The notes: generated from the sequence alone by a model not told the origin. A stretch of 64,000 nucleotides of DNA from Candidatus Hydrogenedentota bacterium (GCA_029556545.1 JAKQEQ010000029.1:1-64000); one strand, 5' to 3'; positions 36,247 through 45,465 are shown, numbered from the stretch's first letter. Numbers and translations: made by a program.

Positions 36247-39108
36247 TTACTCGGGATCGGGCGCAACGGCGGCGGGCAGCAGCCGTACCGGACCCAGCAG
36301 GCCCGAGTCCAGGAGCGGCCAGTCGGAAGCGTCGAACGGTTTGTACCGGATGTTCACGAAATTCGCGTCGTGGAACTTCTTCCATGCAACGTTGCGCCGG
36401 TCCATGTCGCGAATACGGTTCGCCGCAAGGTTGGTAACCTCGACAGCGAGCGAATTCTTCCCCGGACGCGCGAATTCGCCGATGAACAAGCGGAATGGCA
36501 GACTGAAAAGCGTTCCGACGTGTGCGCCGTTCACGTAGACGCGCGCGCTTTCGCACACCCGCCCGAAGTCGAGCAGCCAGTCGGCCGCGCCGTCCTCGGG
36601 AAGCTCAAACGTCGTCTCATACCGGGCTGTCCCGGCGAAAGTCTCGGCCGCGCCGCCGCGCGTGGTCCACGACGCAAGCCGGTTTGTCTCGAAACCGGGC
36701 GGAAGATCGGGCCCGCCCTCGATGAATGTGACGCGCCACGGCGTGGCCGGCGCCACAGCGGGCCGGTCCTCGAGGACGCGCCGATACGGCCAGGCTCGCC
36801 CGGCAACCTCCCGTTCCGTGAACGTGCGCAATACGAGCGACTCGCCGGGCGCAAGCTGAAGATAACATGCCGTGCCGCCGTCGGGCAGCGTGCGCACCGC
36901 CGCGACCCCGGCGCGGTCCACGAAGCACGGATCGAGGAGGACGGCGGACCGCGCCTGCACGCCAAGCGGGACCCAGCCGTCCAGCGTGTGATCGCCGAGA
37001 TTGGTGAGGAAATAGTGGCAGCCCGCATCATGCCTGCGCCGGATGAACCGCACGCCGGCGTCCGCGACCACCTCGCGCCGCACGCCCGCCGCCGTCAGCA
37101 ACGCTTCGCAATCCGCGCCTACGAGGATGCGGCCCGCGCCGAGGCGCGCCTCGCGGACACCGGGCGTGTTTGTATCGGCGAAGGCAAGGTCGCCGACGAG
37201 GCGGTCGTATTCCGCCTGGCGTCGCTCGAAATCGGCATAGCCCGGCGCGGAGGACGGTAACGCTTCGAGGGCGATCACCGTCGCGCCGCTCCGCGCGAGT
37301 TCGAACACCTTGCGCAGGGTCTCGAGCGGCAGGAACCGGCACGGGGGCAGGACGAGCACTCGGTACGCGCCGCCCGGCGCGCGCAAGCCCTCCCCGTCCG
37401 CCGTCACCGACGCGAGCAGGCGGTCCGAGACGTAGTCGAACCCGTAGCCCCGCTCCCAGAACAGCCGCGCGACGACCCCGAGTCCGCCGCACGCCAGCCA
37501 GCCCGAGATGTTGTGCACTTGAAGCGGGCGCAGCGTCGCGCCGGCGGCGGCGTCATGCCAGATGTCGTACATAGGGAAGTAGAGCAGCACGTCGTTGTCG
37601 GGCGCGCCCGACTGGAGCACCGACTGGCACCGGGCGATATAGGCGTTCAACGCGGGCAGATCGCGCCAGATCGTGTTCGACGGCCCGAAATGCGTCGAGG
37701 CGTAGAACAACCAACCGGGCCAAGGATCGTCCGGCGGCGAATAGGCGATGCCGTGATAGAAGACGTGATTCACGCCCGCGGCAAAGAGTTGGTCGATCTC
37801 GGGCTTGGCCTGCGCCAGCGACTCGCGGAAATGTTCCGCGAGCCACGTGCACGACTCGGACGCGATGAGCGGCTTCCCCGCCACGTGCGCCGCCGAAGAC
37901 GCAAACTTGATCATCAACGGCGATGGCCGGTCGCCCTGGAAATCCGGGTCCGTGCGCAGCCCCGGAATCTCGAACCCGCTCGCCCCGAAAATCTCCGTCT
38001 CCGGGATCGTCGCGGCGGCGTACAAATCGAGGATATTCCCCGGAGAGCCGTGGGCCTGATTGCGCGTCTCGCAGCCGAGCCGCGCTGACCAATCCGCCCA
38101 TGCCGTGATGTAATCGAGCAGCAACTCCGCCACCGTCTCGCGATAGTCGCTCGTGATCCGCGCCGCAGTGTCATCCGGCGCGTCATCGAGCAGCGCGGGT
38201 AAATGAGGCAAGAGGTCGTAACCGCGCCGATCTCGGAACGCGGCGAGGAAATCATCCGTCCAATTTGTGTGGTAGTACTCGAATGAATCGTGATACTGCG
38301 CGCGCGGCTTCGGTGCCCCATAGCCCGCGAACGCGGCGTCGAACCGTTCCAGATACCGCCGCAACGACGCCGTCGAATACGGATCGAGCACGTTCCCCTG
38401 ACCGCCCGGCGCCGCACGCTTCACCTGCTGTCCCGTCGGCAATTGCCGCACGATGTATACAAACCCGGGGACTGGCACAAGCGAGCGAGTCTTCGAGCGA
38501 GACGTGCCTGTCCCCGATCCTAGACGTGCCCAAGCACTGGTAAGGTCCACAAACTCACCCGCGCCCGAAACCGCCACGACCGCCTGCGGCATGGGACCCT
38601 CCGCCGGCAAGTCAATCTGCTCTCCCGGCGCGGTCTCGATCACCTGCACATCGAGTTTCGCCGCGGCCTCGTCCGGGCCGACCTGCGGCCCGCCGAAAGG
38701 CCAGCCCGTGCCGGTGCTCATGTCCACGCCCAAATCGAGCCGGTCCGCCGTAGCGACCGTGAATTCGAGCATCGTCATCCATTCCGGGCTGAGATACGCG
38801 AGGTAGGCGTCCTCCCGGCCCTTCACGCCGTAAATCGGGACAATCGTCATGCCGCCCATGCCCGCCTCGCGATACAGTTCGAGCACCCGCGCCATGTTCT
38901 CCCGGTCCACCGCGTTGCCCATCCACCACCAATACGTCCACGGCCGACACACCCGCGTCGCAACCGGCCACCCGAACGGCTCCGAGTTCACGTCCCCTTG
39001 CGCGACCTCACGCCCCGGCGGACGCTCCGCCGGCTCCGCCCCCGCCCCCTGCGCCGTAACCAGCACGACCATGACGCACCCCACGATTCCAACCACATAA
39101 GGCGGCAT
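36247..39108 (-). CDS. Exported GH106-like glycoside hydrolase (alpha-L-rhamnosidase type)
   Basis: A 953-residue exported enzyme. I chose the ATG at 39108, preceded by GAGGAG, giving the signal peptide VGIVGCVMVVLVTAQGAGAE. The catalytic domain opens CRPWTYWWWMGNAVDRENMA, GMGGMTIVPIYGVKG and FGVDMST-type strands (LGVDMSTGTGWPFGGP), characteristic of GH106. The middle contains YHDSFEYYHTNWTDDFLAAF with likely catalytic acids, and IASESCTWLAEHF. The C-terminal jelly-roll domains include DFGRVCESARVYVNGAHVGT. It should release rhamnose from plant or algal polysaccharides. Its ribosome-binding site directly abuts the mobile element at 39119, so transcription must begin inside or beyond that element. 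Confidence 0.82.
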   Translation of the reverse strand: MPPYVVGIVGCVMVVLVTAQGAGAEPAERPPGREVAQGDVNSEPFGWPVATRVCRPWTYWWWMGNAVDRENMARVLELYREAGMGGMTIVPIYGVKGREDAYLAYLSPEWMTMLEFTVATADRLDLGVDMSTGTGWPFGGPQVGPDEAAAKLDVQVIETAPGEQIDLPAEGPMPQAVVAVSGAGEFVDLTSAWARLGSGTGTSRSKTRSLVPVPGFVYIVRQLPTGQQVKRAAPGGQGNVLDPYSTASLRRYLERFDAAFAGYGAPKPRAQYHDSFEYYHTNWTDDFLAAFRDRRGYDLLPHLPALLDDAPDDTAARITSDYRETVAELLLDYITAWADWSARLGCETRNQAHGSPGNILDLYAAATIPETEIFGASGFEIPGLRTDPDFQGDRPSPLMIKFASSAAHVAGKPLIASESCTWLAEHFRESLAQAKPEIDQLFAAGVNHVFYHGIAYSPPDDPWPGWLFYASTHFGPSNTIWRDLPALNAYIARCQSVLQSGAPDNDVLLYFPMYDIWHDAAAGATLRPLQVHNISGWLACGGLGVVARLFWERGYGFDYVSDRLLASVTADGEGLRAPGGAYRVLVLPPCRFLPLETLRKVFELARSGATVIALEALPSSAPGYADFERRQAEYDRLVGDLAFADTNTPGVREARLGAGRILVGADCEALLTAAGVRREVVADAGVRFIRRRHDAGCHYFLTNLGDHTLDGWVPLGVQARSAVLLDPCFVDRAGVAAVRTLPDGGTACYLQLAPGESLVLRTFTEREVAGRAWPYRRVLEDRPAVAPATPWRVTFIEGGPDLPPGFETNRLASWTTRGGAAETFAGTARYETTFELPEDGAADWLLDFGRVCESARVYVNGAHVGTLFSLPFRLFIGEFARPGKNSLAVEVTNLAANRIRDMDRRNVAWKKFHDANFVNIRYKPFDASDWPLLDSGLLGPVRLLPAAVAPDPE

Positions 39109-39120
39109 GTCACGTCTCCT

Positions 39121-39145
39121 CGTTCCCAAGTTGTACTTGGGAACG
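39121..39145. repeat. REP palindrome, left copy
   Basis: CGTTCCCAAG and CTTGGGAACG form a perfect ten-base stem around TTGTA. It is the reverse complement of the right copy. Confidence 0.85.
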
Positions 39146-39168
39146 CGTTTTTCCACCGAAGCTGTGCT

Positions 39169-39709
39169 TCACCTCCCATCAATTGCATCCACCTCCAGCA
39201 CCGAATGATCACCCAGCAAGTAGTTCCGCGCCGACGAATACCGCCAATGTTCCGGCGCATCCACCCACCCCCGCCGCACGGGGTTATAATGAATGTAATC
39301 GATCTTCTGCTCGCGCATCGCGTCGCTCTGGATCAGTTGCGGATGCACCCCTTCCTGCCAGACCTGATGCCCGCTTTCCCGCTTATAGCGCTTCCGCCAG
39401 TACGAGAACTGGTTCAAGAGCCAAGTCTTATTCTCAACCTCCGCCAGCCGAATCAATTCCTTGGCCGTGTGCCGCTTGAAGTCCCGCACGACTTGGCCAA
39501 GGTCCGGGGCCTCGGCCACAAGGTGAATGTGGTTTTCCATGACGACGTAGGCGTAGAGACGCAGCCCCTTGTGCGCCCGGCAGAACCGCAGCGCGTCGAT
39601 CACGATATCGCAAGCGTCTTGACCGATGAAGACCGGTATCCATTCTATGATGGTGGCCGTGAGAAACATAGACGCCTTCGGCTTCTACAACGGTGTACCG
39701 CGAACGCAT
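39169..39709 (-). pseudogene. REP-associated tyrosine transposase (RAYT, Y1_Tnp), frameshifted near its 5' end
   Basis: A Y1_Tnp-family single-strand transposase. From the ATG at 39669 an open frame of 166 residues has TIIEWIPVF, the HUH-type site VMENHIHLVAEA and the catalytic Tyr in DYIHYNPVRRGW. Family members start with a strand like that found one frame away at 39709-39668 (MRSRYTVVEAEGVY). One extra base in GTCTATGTTTCTC breaks the frame exactly there and creates the ATG. The product may still be made without its first ~12 residues. Flanking inverted REP palindromes support its identity. Confidence 0.75.
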
Positions 39710-39751
39710 GGGGCGTAGGATACCGCAAAGCGCAGCTTTTTGTGAAAAACG

Positions 39752-39776
39752 CGTTCCCAAGTACAACTTGGGAACG
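39752..39776. repeat. REP palindrome, right copy
   Basis: CGTTCCCAAG and CTTGGGAACG pair around TACAA, in inverted orientation to the left copy. Confidence 0.85.
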
Positions 39777-39821
39777 AGCGCGCGGGGGGACAACTCGGGA
39801 ACGAGCGCGCCTTCCCGCGCC

Positions 39822-40598
39822 TCAGCCGACGGCTTGGCGGCCCCAGACTTGGCTGCCGATGCGCAGGGCGTCCCCCTCGTGCCAGAAGAAATCCACGTCG
39901 CGCGAGTGGTACATGTCGGGCCGCTTATAGATGCGCAGCGCGGGGAAGTCGCGTTTCACGGCGTCGGCGGCGTCATGGTAGGCCGCGTCGGTGATGGCGA
40001 AGCGGTCGGCACTGCGGCTCCCGCCGCGGCCTTCGGGGATGAACTTGTAGAGGTGCCAGGCGTGGACCGCCGCGCCCGCGCGCCGGTACGCCTCGATATG
40101 GCGCGCGATGGGCGGCAGGTCGTCGATGTTCTCCGCCGTGACCAGCGTCGAAACCGTGACGGACTTGCCCGCCGCGCGGAGCGTTTCGAGGCGCTCGAGG
40201 ATCAGCGCGTGGTGGCTGCCTTGCCTGCCCCGGGCGAAGGGACGCATGCCGTCGTGGATGCGCGGGTCCATGCTCTCGAGCGGCAGCACGTAGCGGTCGA
40301 TACAGGCGACGCGCGCGAAGTCGCGCGGCAGCGCGACGCCGTTCGTGCCGACCTGAACGAAGAATCCCGTCGCTTTCGCGGCCTCGCTCAGCGCGAGCAC
40401 GCCCGGTCCCCACAGGAACGGCTCGCCGCCGCCCAGCACGACGTTCTCGAAGCCTTTGGCCTGGAGACGGACGAGCAAACCCCGTGCCTGCGATTCCGTC
40501 ATCGACGAGACCGCCGTGCCGGTCACGCAGAAACGACAACTCATGTTGCAGCCCGGCAACAGCATGATAACCGCGATGCGGCGACGGGAACGTGTCAT
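39822..40598 (-). CDS. Radical SAM protein
   Basis: A 258-residue radical SAM enzyme. MLLPGCNMSCRFCVTG carries the CxxxCxxC motif for the [4Fe-4S] cluster, and FENVVLGGGEPFLWG has the GGE motif that binds SAM. TLVTAENIDDLPPIARHIEA and the end of the barrel are typical of small enzymes without an extra SPASM cluster domain, and no further Cys cluster is visible. The product and substrate are unknown. It is similar in size to 7-carboxy-7-deazaguanine synthase or activase-like proteins but does not match either clearly. It lies ~17 kb from the glycyl radical enzyme and is probably not its activase, though this cannot be excluded. It is co-directional with rtcB but separated by two hairpins. Confidence 0.85.
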   Translation of the reverse strand: MTRSRRRIAVIMLLPGCNMSCRFCVTGTAVSSMTESQARGLLVRLQAKGFENVVLGGGEPFLWGPGVLALSEAAKATGFFVQVGTNGVALPRDFARVACIDRYVLPLESMDPRIHDGMRPFARGRQGSHHALILERLETLRAAGKSVTVSTLVTAENIDDLPPIARHIEAYRRAGAAVHAWHLYKFIPEGRGGSRSADRFAITDAAYHDAADAVKRDFPALRIYKRPDMYHSRDVDFFWHEGDALRIGSQVWGRQAVG

Positions 40599-40629
40599 TC
40601 GATGCTGCTTTCCGTGGACGTTCGAGAAA

Positions 40630-40673
40630 GACTCGCCGCGCGGGCGAGTCGTGGAAGACGCCGGGCGTCTTCC
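40630..40673 (-). terminator. Two hairpins downstream of rtcB
   Basis: GACTCGCC/GGCGAGTC (40630-40650) and GGAAGACGC/GCGTCTTCC (40653-40673) form perfect eight- and nine-base stems in the 143 bases between rtcB and the radical SAM gene. No T-run follows on the minus strand, so they may attenuate transcription or protect RNA ends. Confidence 0.45.
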
Positions 40674-40741
40674 GGCGTGCGCGGCGTAAGATACCGGAGC
40701 GCGGCAGGGCAGTCAAGGCGCTGCCCCGTCCCGCGCGCCGA

Positions 40742-42139
40742 TCAGTCTTCCGGGCGTTCGCCGGCGGGGGCCATCTTGACGATACGCGGCTGGAACCGGG
40801 CGAGAACCTCGACGAGGTCCGCCTGCGCGGCCATGACTTCGTCGATGTCCTTGTAGACCATCGGGACCTCGTCGAGGCCCGCGGACAGCAGCGTGACCTT
40901 GCGCGCGTCGAGCAGCCGGCGCGCCTCGTCCCACGTGAACCGTTTCTTCGCCTCGGTGCGGCTCATGACGCGGCCCGCGCCGTGGGAGGCGCTGTTGAGC
41001 GAGGCGGCGCTGCCCCGGCCGCGCACGATGTACGCGGGCGTGGCCATCGATCCGGGGATAATCCCGAGTTGGCCCGCGTCCGCGGGCGTGGCGCCTTTGC
41101 GATGGACCACGACGTCCATGCCGTCGTGCGTCTCCTTCCAGGCGAAATTGTGGTGGTTCTCGATGTCGAGCAGCGCCGCGACGCCGAGGTTGCGCGCGAT
41201 GTGGCGGTGGATGCACTCGTGGTTCGCGGCGGCATACGCGCCCATGAGTTCCATTGCCGCCCAGTACTCCTGCCCGGTGTGCGAATCGAGGTCGAGCCAG
41301 GCGAGGTGGCGGCTTTCCCGGGGCAGGTCGCGCCGCTTGTCCATGGCGATGCGGCTGTAGTAGCCGCAGACCTCCGCGCCCGTGCCGCGGCTGCCGCTGT
41401 GCGTGAGCAGCGCGAGGTAGCGCCCGCGCGGGATCGCCAAGCCGTCGGCGAGAACCTCCAGTTCGCCGAACTCGACGAAATGATTGCCGCTGCCGCTCGT
41501 GCCCAATTGCGCCCACGCCCGGTCCTTCATGCGCAGCGTAATCGGCGACACCGTCCAGTCGCGGTCCATGACGCCGTGGTCGCGCCGGTCCTTGAAGCAC
41601 GCGCCCACGCCGAACTTCGTTTCCTGCTCGATGGCCTTCCTGAGCCGGTCCGGCGCGTCGTCGATCGTTGCCGCCGGCAGATCGAGGGCGGTCAGTTTCA
41701 TCCGGCACGCGATATCCACGCCGACCGCGTAAGGGATCACCGCCTTGTGCGTGGCGAGCACGCCGCCGATGGGCAGGCCGTAGCCCACGTGCGCGTCCGG
41801 CATCAACGCGCCGCGCACCGACACCGGCAGCGCGCAGGCGTTGTTCATCTGCTCGATGGATTTCGGGTCCAGGTTCTCGCCCCACTGCCGGAACGGCGCG
41901 CGCCCCTTGCGATGCGTCACCGCCGCCTCCGCCGCCTGGTCCGCCTGCAACGCCCGGGCGAGTTCCGCGAAATGCGGGTCGCTTACGTGCGCGGCGGGGT
42001 CGCGCGCCACCTCCTTCAGAATCTTGCGCACCTGCTTCTTGCTCAGCCCGCCGCGCACGGCGCGCTGCACCGCGCGCCGCGCATGCTCGATGCCGCCGCC
42101 GCGTTTCAATCCCAGTTCGGTGAGTTCCTTGTCCCGCAC
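40742..42139 (-). CDS. rtcB: RtcB-type RNA-splicing ligase
   Basis: A 465-residue RtcB ligase, which joins 2',3'-cyclic phosphate or 3'-phosphate RNA ends to 5'-OH ends with GTP and Mn2+. Motifs: LMPDAHVGYGLPIGG, GVDIACRMKLT with the metal-binding Cys, GTSGSGNHFVEFG, LTHSGSRGTG, ENHHNFAWKE, VHRKGATPAD and the guanylylated His in SASHGAGRVMSR. The N-terminus carries a short extra stretch of ~60 helical residues compared with E. coli RtcB. The GTG start follows GGAG by about eight bases. No RtcA, RtcR or archease gene is adjacent, so its regulation is not apparent. Confidence 0.93.
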   Translation of the reverse strand: MRDKELTELGLKRGGGIEHARRAVQRAVRGGLSKKQVRKILKEVARDPAAHVSDPHFAELARALQADQAAEAAVTHRKGRAPFRQWGENLDPKSIEQMNNACALPVSVRGALMPDAHVGYGLPIGGVLATHKAVIPYAVGVDIACRMKLTALDLPAATIDDAPDRLRKAIEQETKFGVGACFKDRRDHGVMDRDWTVSPITLRMKDRAWAQLGTSGSGNHFVEFGELEVLADGLAIPRGRYLALLTHSGSRGTGAEVCGYYSRIAMDKRRDLPRESRHLAWLDLDSHTGQEYWAAMELMGAYAAANHECIHRHIARNLGVAALLDIENHHNFAWKETHDGMDVVVHRKGATPADAGQLGIIPGSMATPAYIVRGRGSAASLNSASHGAGRVMSRTEAKKRFTWDEARRLLDARKVTLLSAGLDEVPMVYKDIDEVMAAQADLVEVLARFQPRIVKMAPAGERPED

Positions 42140-42338
42140 GCGCGTCGCTCCAGCCGGGGTTGTCCCGAATTGCGTGGAGGGACGGATCGCTCCGTCCCTG
42201 CCGTAGGTAGTGTACCCGTTCGTGTGCGCGCCGCGCAGGCCCGGACGGGATCGCGGAGACGGGATTCAAGGAGTGCGGCGAGAGACCGAGTCACCAAGTG
42301 GACCCGGCCATGCAAACAGGGACCGTTGGGCGCTGAGC

Positions 42339-43079
42339 TTATGGCGCGGGCGCGGGCGGCAGCGATTCGACCCGCATCTTCGCGGGAATGATTATCCGCA
42401 GAAGACTCTCCGCCTGCGCCTCGTCTGCGGGGCTATTGTCCGGTCGGGCAAGCCGCTCGTGAACAGCGGCCTCGGCGAGGGTTAGGTGTTCGCGCGCGCG
42501 TGCCTGTAGTTCCCGCGCGTCGTGCCTCCCCTGGTAACCGAGCAGCGCGAGGCAGAAATCGAGGCGGGCCTTGATCACGCGCCAATCCAGCGCGTCATGA
42601 TTCGAGAAGACGGACTCGTAGACCGATTCGAGGTCGGCGAAAGACGGCTGAAACTCGGGATTACGGCGATGACTTACAATCTTCGCCATTTCGAGACGGA
42701 TATCGAGGGCCTTCGAGTCCTCCGGGTGCTCCGCGAGCCAATCCCCGCCCACGCTGATGGCTTCCCAGCCGCGCCCGGTCATGCCGTAGACCTCGATCAG
42801 TCGGCACGCCGCCCAACGCCGCAATTCCAGAGGCGCCGTGGCGTCGGCAAGCAGCTTCCGGCTCGCCGTTAGCACCGCTTCCTCGACGCCGTCGCCCGCA
42901 AGTTCTTCCGCAGCCGCGACCCAGGCGTCCTGCTCAAGCGTCGTCGCGTCGTAAGGAAGCTTCGGCTTCGGATTGAACTTCTCCGGCCCTTGCGCCGACG
43001 TCGATAGCGTTGTCAGGAGTAGTACTGCGAAGGATACCGCGGCGGTCACCGCCTTCTTGCCTATCAAACGTGTAATCAT
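42339..43079 (-). CDS. Exported helical protein of unknown function
   Basis: A 246-residue protein without a recognised family. The signal peptide is TAAVSFAVLLLTTLSTSAQG. The mature part is predicted to be mostly helical, with TPR-like spacing (LEQDAWVAAAEELAGDGVEE, APLELRRWAACRLIEVYG, LEMAKIVSHRRNPEFQ), and ends in a Pro/Ala tail (ESLPPAPAP). It is the last of three co-directional genes (spacings 24 and 61 bases) headed by a zincin lipoprotein. I infer a periplasmic or secreted accessory role; no catalytic motif is visible. Confidence 0.7.
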   Translation of the reverse strand: MITRLIGKKAVTAAVSFAVLLLTTLSTSAQGPEKFNPKPKLPYDATTLEQDAWVAAAEELAGDGVEEAVLTASRKLLADATAPLELRRWAACRLIEVYGMTGRGWEAISVGGDWLAEHPEDSKALDIRLEMAKIVSHRRNPEFQPSFADLESVYESVFSNHDALDWRVIKARLDFCLALLGYQGRHDARELQARAREHLTLAEAAVHERLARPDNSPADEAQAESLLRIIIPAKMRVESLPPAPAP

Positions 43080-43140
43080 GTTCTTTCACCCCGTGTCTCT
43101 TAATCTCACGAGCCACCGGAATTTCCACCTCTTCTCAAAT

Positions 43141-44160
43141 TCACTCTCCGGGTGGCGTAATCCCGAGTTCGCGAAAGATTTCCCGCGTTCGCTCCTCGCC
43201 GAAGTTCTCAACCCCGAATTTCCACTCCGCCTGTCGCGCCTTTTCCTCGCCGTATTCGGCTCTGTGCATGTCATAGCCTGTTCTGATAACCCGCATGTCG
43301 AGGGGCATTCCTGTTGCCTTCATTACCTGTTCCGCCGCATCGCGCTGCCACTGCGGCGGCTCGCCCACGGGGAGCCCTTCACGCCGTCGCACCTCGTACA
43401 ACTTCGCAGCGATGTGGAAGCCCGCGCCCATTTCAAAACGATACTCCTCCGTCGGCGCGGACTGGGGCGGCGCGTCGGGATATTGTTCCTGCAGCCGTTC
43501 AAGGACGGGCAGCGAGATCGCCCCCGGCGCCATGGCTATCCCGTCCACGGCCCGCGAACGCAGCTTCGCCAGTGACGCCTCTGTGTGCCGGGCGAGCGTC
43601 GCGGACCGCATCGGGTCGTTGCCCCAGAACTCGCGGCTCACGCCCGCTTCGAGCAATGCCACGGCTTCGGCGGTCCTGTGTTGTCCAAGCATGGCCATTG
43701 TATCTTCGAGCGCACGCCCGTGGTCGTCGCTGATCTTTTCCCCGCGCGGGGCCGTCAGCGCCCGCCGCGCCAGCGGGACCATCCGTGGGTCCTGCTGCAT
43801 TCCCGCCTTCATTGCCCAGATCGCCACGCGATAGAGATTCCAGTCCGGCGGCGTGCTGTCGAGCGCGCCGTTGGCCGCCGCGATGAGGTAGTCGCGGTCC
43901 TCCGACGATTTCGGGGTGCTGACAAACCGTTCACGCGCGTGGACTTGCTCGGCCCTCCCCAGCGTGGCGTCGACCTCGCGAAGCCGGAGAACCGTGTCTT
44001 CGTAGAGTTGTCTTAGTCGTTCATCCGCCACGGTGTCCAGCGTCGGGTCCGTAGCGAAGAGCGCCTCCGAAGCATCCCCTCTCCGGGCAGCATGCGCCAG
44101 CGGAACCGAAGTCGTCAGCGCGACCATCGTTCCAACAAGAACCAAACACCAGCATCGCAT
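43141..44160 (-). CDS. Exported helical protein of unknown function
   Basis: A 339-residue protein with a signal peptide (LVLVGTMVALTTSVPLAHAA) and AAGGAG seven bases before the ATG. The mature part is mainly helical, with repeated short helices (RLRQLYEDTVLRLREVDATL, GRALEDTMAMLGQHRTAEAV, ALLEAGVSREFWG). It contains no zinc-binding or catalytic motif I can name. Helical-repeat style resembles its downstream neighbour, and the two may be distant duplicates or partners. The gene starts 24 bases after the zincin lipoprotein gene, so the three are likely one transcript. Confidence 0.7.
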   Translation of the reverse strand: MRCWCLVLVGTMVALTTSVPLAHAARRGDASEALFATDPTLDTVADERLRQLYEDTVLRLREVDATLGRAEQVHARERFVSTPKSSEDRDYLIAAANGALDSTPPDWNLYRVAIWAMKAGMQQDPRMVPLARRALTAPRGEKISDDHGRALEDTMAMLGQHRTAEAVALLEAGVSREFWGNDPMRSATLARHTEASLAKLRSRAVDGIAMAPGAISLPVLERLQEQYPDAPPQSAPTEEYRFEMGAGFHIAAKLYEVRRREGLPVGEPPQWQRDAAEQVMKATGMPLDMRVIRTGYDMHRAEYGEEKARQAEWKFGVENFGEERTREIFRELGITPPGE

Positions 44161-44184
44161 CGTGTTTCTCCTTGATTCGTATCC

Positions 44185-45465
44185 TCAATCGTTCCAGTTT
44201 GATGAGCCATCGGCCATTTTTGCGGATTGATCGAACATGATATTCACATCCATGCCCATATTTGCATAGATACTACGCATCAAGTTCTTAGGGAAAACAG
44301 GAGGACCGGTTCCCTCATTGACCTCATTGTGCCTGAGCCCAACACAGTGACCGATTTCGTGAAAGAAGACTTGTTTCGTGTCAACGCCATCATAGGCGAT
44401 TTCCCTGGCGGCCATAATGATAAAGTCGATGCTGTCTATCCCCACGGCGTATACGCCATTATATTCCGGCCCATCCGGCGGAGGGCGATCCTCGACATCA
44501 TAGATGTGATCGACTATAAAAATATCGTAACCGAGACCATTAAAGTACTCAAGCATAACGCGATGCCAAAAGCTCATGAAGTCCAAGTTTATTGGAACTA
44601 AAGTGTTTTCTGTTTGCGAGACAACTCGATAGTCGACGCATACGGAATTATCACTGGTTTCCGAGACTATCTCATGAAGATAGGTCTGCGGCCCAGCCTG
44701 CGGATTCTCGGCCATATCTCGACGCAAGTCCTCCGATCCGTCGCTGTCTGGTCCCGAGAGCAGGAGATCTGCTGCATCTGGATGCTTTGCGATGGACATG
44801 GTATAGCGTGGCGGCGGCAGTACCAAGCCATCAAAGCGGCGCTCTGCGAAGTTCTCGCCGTATAACTCAGACTGAGAGGCGCCGGTCCGACTTGCGATTA
44901 CGTGGAACGGCGTGTTGACGCCGACGTATTGATAGGGTGCCCGCATTAGCCAGGTGTGAAAGAGGGGCGCCGTGTTCAAGTGAGGTTCCACCGCATCGAG
45001 GTAACCGCCCCATTCAAGAAACACGTACGGCGTATCCAGATTGCCCACAAGCACCGAGCAGGCGCGAGCCCCGTTGCCCCAGAGATTAAAGCACTCCTGG
45101 CTGGGCGCGCAGCCGCCTCCGCAGCCATCAAGCGGTGGCACCACATCATTGTAAACAACGTCCTGATCGTTTCCACCCTCGACTTGGATGCCACCTATTC
45201 TTCCCGAACACATGAGAAAGGACCAGAGCCCCACCGGCTCAATGGCGGTGATGTCTGTGCCCCATGTAGGCCACCCTATTTGATTCAGTGCCTCAACGCA
45301 GACACATGACTGCGAGATCCCCACATCCGGACACCCCGGCAGTAGCGCCACGACAAGCGGCAGCAACAGCCGGAAACCCGGAGGGAATCCCCGATTGACG
45401 GCTGGTGTGACGTTGATCTTGCGGACGCAGGAATTCCCCTGCTTCTTCGACACAACGTTTGGCAT
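44185..45465 (-). CDS. Exported zincin lipoprotein
   Basis: A 426-residue protein. The N-terminus is a lipoprotein-type signal after a ~27-residue lead: RLLLPLVVALLPGCPDVG, with LPGC as lipobox. The C-terminal part has FFHEIGHCVGLRHN (residues 368-380), the HExxHxxGxxH zinc motif of metzincins, followed by LMRS as a probable Met-turn. Eight or more Cys residues in the N-terminal half (CSGRIGG, CGGGCAPSQEC) suggest disulfide bonds. The likely role is a cell-envelope protease. The DNA is noticeably less GC-rich than its neighbours, so it may have been acquired. A strong promoter with an adjacent palindrome lies about 100 bases upstream. Confidence 0.75.
   Translation of the reverse strand: MPNVVSKKQGNSCVRKINVTPAVNRGFPPGFRLLLPLVVALLPGCPDVGISQSCVCVEALNQIGWPTWGTDITAIEPVGLWSFLMCSGRIGGIQVEGGNDQDVVYNDVVPPLDGCGGGCAPSQECFNLWGNGARACSVLVGNLDTPYVFLEWGGYLDAVEPHLNTAPLFHTWLMRAPYQYVGVNTPFHVIASRTGASQSELYGENFAERRFDGLVLPPPRYTMSIAKHPDAADLLLSGPDSDGSEDLRRDMAENPQAGPQTYLHEIVSETSDNSVCVDYRVVSQTENTLVPINLDFMSFWHRVMLEYFNGLGYDIFIVDHIYDVEDRPPPDGPEYNGVYAVGIDSIDFIIMAAREIAYDGVDTKQVFFHEIGHCVGLRHNEVNEGTGPPVFPKNLMRSIYANMGMDVNIMFDQSAKMADGSSNWND

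Larger units (their letters stand above)
39119..39778. mobile_element. REP-flanked RAYT element
   Basis: A ~660-base element: inverted ~50-base repeats at both ends, each containing the palindrome CGTTCCCAAG...CTTGGGAACG, enclose a REP-associated tyrosine transposase gene. Beyond the palindromes the ends share ACGCGTTTTTC and AAGCTG(T/C)GCTT. The arrangement is typical of a RAYT with its cognate repeats. A decayed third copy lies at about 39788-39800. Confidence 0.75.

Noticed and set aside
39822-40598. Activase for the glycyl radical enzyme
   Set aside because: The radical SAM motif fits, but the gene lies 17 kb away in another transcription unit and lacks other activase features.
40713-42269. 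518-codon open frame overlapping rtcB
   Set aside because: Different frame of the same strand; Arg/Gly-rich shadow without motifs, whereas the rtcB frame has all ligase motifs.
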